This document shows positions 34,165 through 41,115 of a DNA stretch of 64,000 nucleotides, in pieces (positions within the stretch are counted from its first letter, which is position 1; the number at the start of each line of letters is the position of its first letter). The notes beneath the pieces were generated by a model. It was not told the origin of the DNA. It did no database searches and worked only from the letters and a program-made list of their open reading frames with translations. The position numbers were made by a program, and so were the translations under genes. The stretch covers positions 1 through 64,000 of the forward strand of contig JAHHQP010000002.1 of the NCBI GenBank assembly GCA_020026355.1. The letters run 5' to 3'. Origin of the DNA: Bacteroidales bacterium (GTDB lineage Bacteria > Bacteroidota > Bacteroidia > Bacteroidales > UBA932).

Positions 34165-36051
34165 ATGAAGAAGTTCAGTTTACCCAAAGATGGTGGTCTC
34201 AAGGAAAGCGAGACCCCGAAAGGAATCCTCCACAGTTATGAGAAGATTCCTGTAGAAATATTTGAAGACGAGCTCATCGCCAGTGTAAAAGTGGCAGATG
34301 AGATCGTTGCTACGATCAATGGAAACGGCGGTAAGGCGAAAATCGGACTTTCTACCGGAACTTCCCCGATCTTCCTTTACAAGGAACTGGTCAGAAGATA
34401 TGAGGCAAAAGAGGTTTCCTTTGCGGAAGTCGAGATTTTCAGTATCGATGAATACAATCTTCCGGTACAGGTGGATCTTCAGAGACGTAACCACATTCTG
34501 ATCGAGACTTTGATCCGGAAAATCAATCTCAGACCGGAGAATTTCCATGTTCCGTCAGCTCCGGTAGCAGACTTCGACAAGGCTGCGCGTGAGCTCGATA
34601 TCCTCGTGATGGGAGTCGGTGAGCAGGGACAGGTCGGTCTGAATGAGATCGGATCTTCCGAGAAGAGCAGAACCAGAAACGTGCTTCTGTCCTACCAGTC
34701 CAGAAAGAGACAGGCGAAGAATTTCGGTGGTGATGTGAACAAGACTCCTAAGACCGGCGTTACAATGGGTCTTTCTACTATGATGACCGCAAAACGCATC
34801 ATTCTGATCGCTTGGGGTGAGGATAAGGCAGGTGCTGTGAAGAAAGTTGCAGAAGGTCCGGCCACTTCGGATTGTCCGGCATCCTATCTTCATAGACATG
34901 AGAATATCTCCTTCTATGTCGATGACTATGCCTCAGCGGAGCTGACTCGTGTGAATGCACCTTGGCTGGTCGGTCCGTGCGAGTGGACCCGCAAGTTCGT
35001 GAGAAAGGCTGTCGTATGGCTTTGTGGTGAGGTGCACAAACCTATCCTCAAGTTGACTCATTCCGATTATCTGACTCATTCATTGGGAGAACTGCTCGAG
35101 CAGTACGGTCCTTTCGATAAGGTGAACATCGATGTCTTCAACGATCTCCAGCATACGATTACCGGTTGGCCAGGTGGAAAACCGAATGCTGATGACAGTA
35201 CAAGACCGGTTCCGTCCACACCGGCGAAGAAAAGAGTACTCATCTTCTCTCCGCATCCGGACGATGACGTGATTTCCATGGGTGGTACATTCATCCGCCT
35301 TGTCGAGCAGGGGCATGATGTTCATGTCGCATACGAGACTTCCGGAAACGTGGCTGTACACGATTCAGTCGTGATGCAGATGATGGATGCTGCTCATGAG
35401 CTCGGATTCGCCGACAAATTCGACGAGGTGCAGAAGATCGTCGACAGCAAGCGTCCGGGTGAGCCGGAGCCGAGAGCGTTGCTCGACATCAAGGCTGCCA
35501 TCCGTCGTAGCGAGGCCAGAGGAGCCGTCCGCTCATTCGGTCTGAACGAGAACACGAACGCCCACTTCCTGAATCTTCCGTTCTACGAGACCGGTGGCAT
35601 CAAGAAGGGACAGCGTACACAGGCTGATATCGACATCATCATTGCCTTGCTCCAGCAGGTGAAACCTCATCAGATCTATGTCGCAGGTGACCTTGCCGAT
35701 CCGCATGGTACACATCGTGTCTGCACTGAGGCTGTGCTTGAAGCCCTCCGTCAGCTCAAGGATGAGGAATGGCTCAAGGAAGCTCATTGCTGGCTGTACA
35801 GAGGTGCATGGATGGAGTGGGAACTCGGAAAAGTCGATATGGCAGTTCCGTTGAGCCCGGATGAGGTGATCAAGAAACGTCATGCTATCTACCGTCACCT
35901 TTCTCAGAAGGACATCGTTCCGTTCCCAGGTGAGGACCCTCGTGAGTTCTGGCAGAGGGCGGAAGAGAGAACTCAGAATACCGCACGTCTTTATGATGAA
36001 CTCGGAATGGCTGAATATCAGGCTGTCGAGGTCTTCGTAAGACTCTTCTAA
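34165..36051 (+). CDS. NagB-like domain fused to PIG-L deacetylase
   Basis: Cytoplasmic two-domain protein of 628 aa from the ATG at 34165; an upstream ATG at 34048 would overlap the kinase gene by 104 bases. Residues about 25-290 form a glucosamine-6-phosphate deaminase-type domain with GLSTGTSP and FSIDEYNLP (D95, the counterpart of the catalytic base). Residues about 355-628 are a PIG-L/LmbE deacetylase domain with the zinc motif SPHPDDD (363-368) and DPHGTH. In E. coli NagB the D141/H143/E148 group acts in ring opening; here the matching segment reads GVGEQGQVGLNE, so D141 and H143 are both Gln and only E161 is kept. Fused NagB/PIG-L proteins occur in Bacteroidota. It may deacetylate and deaminate amino sugar phosphates, but the deaminase step is uncertain. 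Confidence 0.82.
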   Translation: MKKFSLPKDGGLKESETPKGILHSYEKIPVEIFEDELIASVKVADEIVATINGNGGKAKIGLSTGTSPIFLYKELVRRYEAKEVSFAEVEIFSIDEYNLPVQVDLQRRNHILIETLIRKINLRPENFHVPSAPVADFDKAARELDILVMGVGEQGQVGLNEIGSSEKSRTRNVLLSYQSRKRQAKNFGGDVNKTPKTGVTMGLSTMMTAKRIILIAWGEDKAGAVKKVAEGPATSDCPASYLHRHENISFYVDDYASAELTRVNAPWLVGPCEWTRKFVRKAVVWLCGEVHKPILKLTHSDYLTHSLGELLEQYGPFDKVNIDVFNDLQHTITGWPGGKPNADDSTRPVPSTPAKKRVLIFSPHPDDDVISMGGTFIRLVEQGHDVHVAYETSGNVAVHDSVVMQMMDAAHELGFADKFDEVQKIVDSKRPGEPEPRALLDIKAAIRRSEARGAVRSFGLNENTNAHFLNLPFYETGGIKKGQRTQADIDIIIALLQQVKPHQIYVAGDLADPHGTHRVCTEAVLEALRQLKDEEWLKEAHCWLYRGAWMEWELGKVDMAVPLSPDEVIKKRHAIYRHLSQKDIVPFPGEDPREFWQRAEERTQNTARLYDELGMAEYQAVEVFVRLF

Positions 36052-36071
36052 AAGGTATCTGCATAGAGATC

Positions 36072-36106
36072 AAGGGGTTTCCTGAATCTGGAAGCCCCTT
36101 TTCTTT
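36072..36106 (+). terminator. Rho-independent terminator
   Basis: An 11-bp stem AAGGGGTTTCC / GGAAGCCCCTT (36072-36100, one G-T pair) is followed by TTCTTT. The tail TTTG (36104-36107) is also the -33 element of the next promoter. Confidence 0.82.
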
Positions 36107-36134
36107 GTACTCTCACAGTCCTTTATTATCTTTG
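36104..36134 (+). promoter_or_regulatory. Canonical Bacteroidota promoter of first HTCS gene
   Basis: TTTG (36104-36107), a 19-base spacer and TATCTTTG (36127-36134) match the primary-sigma promoter of Bacteroidota exactly. Transcription would begin near 36142, giving a leader of only about 13 bases. Confidence 0.8.
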
Positions 36135-36153
36135 TCAGACAAAGTTTGTCTGA
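36135..36153 (+). promoter_or_regulatory. Perfect 19-base palindrome at transcription start of HTCS
   Basis: TCAGACAAA-G-TTTGTCTGA is a perfect 9-bp inverted repeat directly after the -7 box and ending one base before the start codon at 36155. It could be an operator, or a hairpin that covers the ribosome binding region. Bound factor unknown. Confidence 0.5.
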
Positions 36154-36154
36154 T

Positions 36155-39100
36155 ATGCGGAAATCTTTTCATTTCATTTTGTCGGGGCTGTTCCTGCTGC
36201 TGCAGGTACTTCCGCTTCCGGCGCAGTTCAAGTCCGTCTATCATCTGGACGTAACCGACGGTCTTTCCCAGAATACGATCAATACCATCTATCAGGATGA
36301 ACGACATTACCTTTGGATCGGTACGCGAAATGGGCTTAATCTTTATAACGGAAAGGACTTCACCTTGTTCAGGTACGATAAGGATGATCCGTCCGGGCTT
36401 TCCACGAATGACATCAAGCTGATCGATGGTGACGGGAGGGGACACCTTTTCATCTGTACCGGCTATTCTCAGATTCTCCGTTCAGATCTTGCGACGGGAG
36501 AGTTCAAGGTGCTTGTGCCCTCACGTGTAACTACCATGGACTATAGCGGAACGGACCTGTATTATGCTTGTTCCCATGAAATCTACCGCTATCCGGACGG
36601 CGCTGATGCTCCGGAACTGGTCTATGCTTTCGAAAATCCCCATAACGTCGTTTCGGCACTCTGTCATGCCGGCGGAAAACTCTATATCGGAACCACGTCG
36701 AAAGGAGTATATGTGCTGGAAGAGAACGGTTCCTTGCGCCAGGTCTTCCGCGAAGGTTACGTCACCGGAATCATGGAGGATTCCCGGCAGGAAATCTGGA
36801 TTACTTTCCAGGCTAAATACGGTATCCTTCATCTGACGGCTGATCGCGAGGAGCAGTTCCTTCAGGATCCGTCCGATCCTCATTCCTTGAATTCGAACAA
36901 GACGCAGGCCTGCTGCGAAGACCGGGATGGGAATATCTGGATCGGTACCTTCGAGGGGTTGGCCCGTTACGACAGGCAGAGCCGCAGGATCACACGTTAT
37001 GAACATCCGATCCTGGGTGACCGTTCGGTCATCACGCTCATGACCGACCATCAGGGAACGGTCTGGGCCGGTACCTATTATCTTGGGCTTTACCATTTCA
37101 ATCCGAGCGATCAGGTCTATGATATCTTCACCGAATCATCTGACGGCTATGTCGGCTTGAGCTCGAATATCGTCGGGGAAATGGTGGAAGGGGAAGATGG
37201 CGTGATCTGGATCGCGACGGAAGGCGGTGGTGTGGACGCTTACAACCCTTCTGCCGGCACTTTCCGACGTTTCGGCACTGCTCCGGCAGAGAATGTGAAG
37301 ACCTTGCATATGGATAGGAATACCCTCTGGGCCGGAACGCATCTGCGAGGGCTGGAACGCATCGATCTCAAGAGCGGCCGTATCCGTTCCTACCGTCATG
37401 TTGCCGGAGATCCTTTCAGCCTCCCGTCCGACATCGTCAGGGACATCATCCCGTATCAGGATCAGCTCTTGCTGGCCGTCAAGGGTGGCGTGGTCACTTT
37501 CGACCGGGCTACCGGCCGTTGCCGCCGTTTCTTCGAGGATGACAATTACCAGAACATGACGCATTACTGCAGCCAGCTCATGCTGGACAGTCGCGATCAT
37601 CTGTGGCTCATCCATGCTTCCAACGGAGTCTACCGTTATGATCTCGCAAGGAAGGAGATGACCGTTTACCAGAGTTATGCCAATGAGGATGGTCACATCA
37701 GTCCGGGCCGCATCAATCATATGCTGGAGGATTCGAGAGGACGTATCTGGTTCTGCAACAACCAGAATGGACTGGATCGCTATGACCCTTCCACCGATAC
37801 TTTCCGGAACTTCGATGTGCGCAAGGACCAGCTGGCCAGCAATACGGTCCTGGCCATCGCAGAACTGTCCCCTGACCATTTCCTGATCAGTATGGATCTT
37901 GGCCAGTCCTTCTTCACCTGTGGAGAGGACGGAAACATTGCAAAGGTGGAAAGCCGCATCTTCCCGACCTTGGTGGCCAATGAAAGGTCTCTGCTGGTCT
38001 CTTCTTCCGGTCGGATCTATATCGGTGGGGCCAATGGCATGGTTTCTTTCCGTCAGGGTAGCTTCTCCCGTCGTCGGGAAAGTTTCGAGGTCCGCCCGTT
38101 CCGCCTTTTTCTGGATGACCACTTGATCCGTCCGGAGCGTGGAGGAGTACTGGAGAAAGACTTTTCGCAGGTCAGCCGTCTTGAGGTGGGACCGTCTGTC
38201 AGCTCCATTTCCATCGAGTACGCTTGCACGGACTACCGCCCGTATGACAAGCCGGAGCTCCTTTATCGTCTGGAAGGTTTTTCAGATCAATGGCACCGTA
38301 TGGACGAGTCCAGAGTCGTCACTTTCCTGAACCTGCGTCCGGGGAAGTACCGTCTGGTCGTCAAGGCAGACGGTGTCCCGGAGGAGGAATGTGCCGCCGA
38401 TGTGCTGGCGCTGACTGTGCTTCCTCCTTTCTACAGGACTACTTTCGCTTATCTGATCTATCTGCTGCTGGCTCTGGCTCTCGGTCTCTACCTGGCCCAT
38501 CTGCACAACAATAGGATCCGTCTGCAGGAGGCGGTGAAATACGAGAAATACAAGCTTCGTTTCTTCACGAACATCTCGCATGAGTTCCGGACCCCATTAT
38601 CCGTGATCATCGCTCAGATCGAGATGATGATGGATGCTCATCATGATGATCTGTCCATCTATACTCCATTGAGACGGGTCTATCGCTGCTGCGTGCAGTT
38701 GAAATACCTGATTTCCGAACTGCTGGATTTCCGGAAACAGGAACAGGGCTACATGAAACTCAAGGTTCGTTCGGCGGACGTCGTGGATTTCGTGCATGAG
38801 CAGTACCTCAATTTCCAGGTCTATGCCCGTAAGAAGGAGATTTCCTACCGTTTCGTGAAACCGGAACAGAAAATCGAGGCCTGGTTCGATCCGAAACAGA
38901 TGCAGAAGGTGATCAATAACCTTATTTTCAATGCTTTCCGTCATGTGAGACCGGATGGGGAAGTGAAGGTGACGGTACGGACAGACGGTCGTGCTGTTCT
39001 GGTGGACGTCTCGAATTCCGGCAAGGGCATCCCACCGCAGGATATCGGCAAGATCTTCGATCGTTTCTACCAGATCGACTCGAAGGACAGTGTCGGTGCA

Positions 39101-40132
39101 GGAACCGGTATCGGTCTGGCCTTGTCCAAGGGCATCGTGGAACTCCACCATGGAGAAATAAGAGTCACCAGCGAGCAGGACGGCGAGACGGTCTTCACTT
39201 TGTCGCTGCCGCTAGGAAAGGCACATTTCAGCGAGGAGGAACTCGTGACTGATGAACAGCCCGCTGTCCAGTTCATCTCCGATGTCCCGGACGAGGTCTA
39301 TGCCGTCAGTCTTGATCTGGTTACGGAGGAAACGGACATCGGGGAAGGACAGCAGCAGCGTCATGACTGTACAGTGCTGGTCGTCGATGATAACGTGGAA
39401 CTTCGAAACACGCTGCGTCAGCTGTTCAGCCCGTTCTACAATGTCTGTGTGGCTGAAAACGCGATGGAAGCGCTCAGAATCCTCGAGCAGCGGAGCATTG
39501 ACCTGATCGTGTCGGATGTCATGATGCCGGGAATGGATGGTGTGGAATTCTGCCGTCGGGTCAAGACAGCGGAAAGGACGAGTACCTTGCCGGTCGTGCT
39601 CTTGACCGCCTGTGCGGCAGATTGCCAGAAAATGGCCGGAATGAAGTACGGTGCGGATGACTATATCGTGAAACCTTTCAACAGCAGGGAAGTGATCGGC
39701 CGGTGCAACAATCTGGTCAACAACCGCCAGCTGCTGAAAAAGAAATATGCGGGAATGGCGGCGTCCGGACCGGATGGCGGAAAGGAACCTGTGCTGGTGA
39801 ACAATACACAGGATCTGGATTTCATCAGGCGCGCCAGAGAAATCGTGACCGACCATCTGTCGGATACCGGTTTCCGATTGGAAAACCTGGCGAAGGAACT
39901 GGGGGTTTCCCGTACGAAACTGTTTACCCGACTGAAGGATACCCAGGGAATGACTCCGATGGAATTCATCATGGATATCCGGCTGAAGGAAGCGGCCCGG
40001 ATGCTGAAGTCGGAATCGCGGCTGAACATTTCTGAAATTTCTGAGAAGACCGGTTTCAGTTCCCCTAAATTCCTGAGGAAGTGTTTCAAGGAAAAATACG
40101 GAATGACACCTCTGGAATACCGCAAATCCTGA
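36155..40132 (+). CDS. Hybrid two-component system regulator (HTCS)
   Basis: One-protein sensor and transcription factor of 1325 aa from the ATG at 36155 (a TTG at 36146 lies inside the palindrome and is unlikely). Signal peptide, then two seven-bladed propellers (about 30-690) with repeated DxxGxxWIGT-type units, a Y_Y_Y domain, and a membrane segment near 765-785. The histidine kinase has ISHEFRTP (H809) and the ATPase GTGIGLALSKGIVELH; the receiver has SDVMMPGMDG (D1121); an AraC-type DNA-binding domain ends the protein. HTCS proteins bind oligosaccharide in the periplasm and activate their PUL. Downstream kduD, the DUF4861-EIIC gene and kduI suggest that it senses unsaturated uronate disaccharides. 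Confidence 0.95.
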   Translation: MRKSFHFILSGLFLLLQVLPLPAQFKSVYHLDVTDGLSQNTINTIYQDERHYLWIGTRNGLNLYNGKDFTLFRYDKDDPSGLSTNDIKLIDGDGRGHLFICTGYSQILRSDLATGEFKVLVPSRVTTMDYSGTDLYYACSHEIYRYPDGADAPELVYAFENPHNVVSALCHAGGKLYIGTTSKGVYVLEENGSLRQVFREGYVTGIMEDSRQEIWITFQAKYGILHLTADREEQFLQDPSDPHSLNSNKTQACCEDRDGNIWIGTFEGLARYDRQSRRITRYEHPILGDRSVITLMTDHQGTVWAGTYYLGLYHFNPSDQVYDIFTESSDGYVGLSSNIVGEMVEGEDGVIWIATEGGGVDAYNPSAGTFRRFGTAPAENVKTLHMDRNTLWAGTHLRGLERIDLKSGRIRSYRHVAGDPFSLPSDIVRDIIPYQDQLLLAVKGGVVTFDRATGRCRRFFEDDNYQNMTHYCSQLMLDSRDHLWLIHASNGVYRYDLARKEMTVYQSYANEDGHISPGRINHMLEDSRGRIWFCNNQNGLDRYDPSTDTFRNFDVRKDQLASNTVLAIAELSPDHFLISMDLGQSFFTCGEDGNIAKVESRIFPTLVANERSLLVSSSGRIYIGGANGMVSFRQGSFSRRRESFEVRPFRLFLDDHLIRPERGGVLEKDFSQVSRLEVGPSVSSISIEYACTDYRPYDKPELLYRLEGFSDQWHRMDESRVVTFLNLRPGKYRLVVKADGVPEEECAADVLALTVLPPFYRTTFAYLIYLLLALALGLYLAHLHNNRIRLQEAVKYEKYKLRFFTNISHEFRTPLSVIIAQIEMMMDAHHDDLSIYTPLRRVYRCCVQLKYLISELLDFRKQEQGYMKLKVRSADVVDFVHEQYLNFQVYARKKEISYRFVKPEQKIEAWFDPKQMQKVINNLIFNAFRHVRPDGEVKVTVRTDGRAVLVDVSNSGKGIPPQDIGKIFDRFYQIDSKDSVGAGTGIGLALSKGIVELHHGEIRVTSEQDGETVFTLSLPLGKAHFSEEELVTDEQPAVQFISDVPDEVYAVSLDLVTEETDIGEGQQQRHDCTVLVVDDNVELRNTLRQLFSPFYNVCVAENAMEALRILEQRSIDLIVSDVMMPGMDGVEFCRRVKTAERTSTLPVVLLTACAADCQKMAGMKYGADDYIVKPFNSREVIGRCNNLVNNRQLLKKKYAGMAASGPDGGKEPVLVNNTQDLDFIRRAREIVTDHLSDTGFRLENLAKELGVSRTKLFTRLKDTQGMTPMEFIMDIRLKEAARMLKSESRLNISEISEKTGFSSPKFLRKCFKEKYGMTPLEYRKS

Positions 40133-40166
40133 CTGTTTGTATTTTCAGAACAGTTATTTGTATTTT
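40131..40166 (+). promoter_or_regulatory. Direct repeat TTTGTATTTT, candidate activator site of kduD operon
   Basis: TTTGTATTTT occurs at 40136-40145 and again at 40157-40166, a period of 21 bases, or two helical turns, as is common for AraC-type sites. The extended copy GACTGTTTGTATTTTC (40131-40146) differs at one base from 44896-44911, in front of the CBM9-like gene. Confidence 0.55.
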
Positions 40167-40195
40167 TATGATGCGTCATATCCGTACAAATTCAG

Positions 40196-40203
40196 TATAT
40201 TTG
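40196..40203 (+). promoter_or_regulatory. Candidate -7 box of kduD operon
   Basis: TATATTTG matches TAnnTTTG 39 bases before the kduD start. No TTTG lies at the usual -33 distance, which fits an activator-dependent promoter with the direct repeats upstream. Confidence 0.5.
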
Positions 40204-40242
40204 TAAAACAAAAACAATGAAACATAATTAACAACTTTTTTT

Positions 40243-41046
40243 ATGAACAAATTTTTGAATTTTTCACTCGAAGGTAAGGTAGCTCTCGTAACAGGTGCAT
40301 CTTACGGTATCGGTTTCGCCATCGCATCAGCATTCGCTGAGCAGGGTGCGAAGATCTGTTTCAACGATATCAACCAGGAGCTGGTTGACAGAGGACTTGC
40401 TTCTTACAAGGAGAAAGGAATCGAGGCTCACGGTTATGTCTGCGACGTTACAGATGAACCTGCAGTCCAGGCTCTCGTAAAGAAGATCGAGGCAGAGGTC
40501 GGTCCTATCGATATCCTCGTGAACAACGCAGGTATCATCCGCCGTATCCCTATGCATGAGATGGAGGCTGCGGATTTCCGTAGAGTGATCGATATTGACC
40601 TGAACGCTCCGTTCATCGTTTCCAAGGCTGTGCTTCCTGGCATGATGGAAAGACGTCACGGTAAGATCATCAACATCTGTTCCATGATGTCAGAGCTTGG
40701 TCGTGAGACCGTTTCTGCATACGCTGCGGCAAAGGGTGGTCTCAAGATGCTGACCAGAAACATCTGCTCAGAGTACGGTGAATACAATATCCAGTGTAAC
40801 GGTATCGGCCCAGGCTATATCGCAACTCCTCAGACTGCTCCTCTTCGTGAGAAACAGCCGGACGGTTCAAAGCATCCGTTCGATTCATTCATCTGCGCCA
40901 AGACTCCGGCAGGCCGCTGGCTTGATCCTCAGGAACTCACAGGTCCTGCAGTCTTCCTCGCATCCGAGGCTTCAAACGCAGTGAACGGCCACATCCTGTA
41001 TGTCGATGGAGGTATCCTCGCATACATCGGAAAACAGCCTAAGTAG
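40243..41046 (+). CDS. kduD: SDR oxidoreductase, KduD-type
   Basis: NAD(P)-dependent short-chain dehydrogenase of 267 aa. The cofactor loop is TGASYGIGFA, NNAG is present, and the catalytic pair is YAAAKGG after the ICSMMS strand. The sequence resembles the gluconate 5-dehydrogenase / 2-dehydro-3-deoxy-D-gluconate 5-dehydrogenase group. With kduI in the same operon, the likely reaction is reduction of 5-dehydro-4-deoxy-D-glucuronate-derived DKII to 2-keto-3-deoxygluconate. There is no signal peptide, so it acts in the cytoplasm, in contrast to KduI of this operon. A hairpin follows before the next gene. Confidence 0.87.
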   Translation: MNKFLNFSLEGKVALVTGASYGIGFAIASAFAEQGAKICFNDINQELVDRGLASYKEKGIEAHGYVCDVTDEPAVQALVKKIEAEVGPIDILVNNAGIIRRIPMHEMEAADFRRVIDIDLNAPFIVSKAVLPGMMERRHGKIINICSMMSELGRETVSAYAAAKGGLKMLTRNICSEYGEYNIQCNGIGPGYIATPQTAPLREKQPDGSKHPFDSFICAKTPAGRWLDPQELTGPAVFLASEASNAVNGHILYVDGGILAYIGKQPK

Positions 41047-41065
41047 TAGATTAACTCAGCCTATG

Positions 41066-41095
41066 GGGGCAGCGATTCAGTTCACTGCCCCTTTT
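41066..41095 (+). terminator. Hairpin between kduD and DUF4861-EIIC gene
   Basis: GGGGCAG (41066-41072) pairs with CTGCCCC (41085-41091), followed by TTTTG. The short stem and weak tail suggest partial termination that would lower expression of the membrane protein relative to kduD. Confidence 0.5.
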
Positions 41096-41115
41096 GTGGC
41101 TTTAAACAGTATCTG

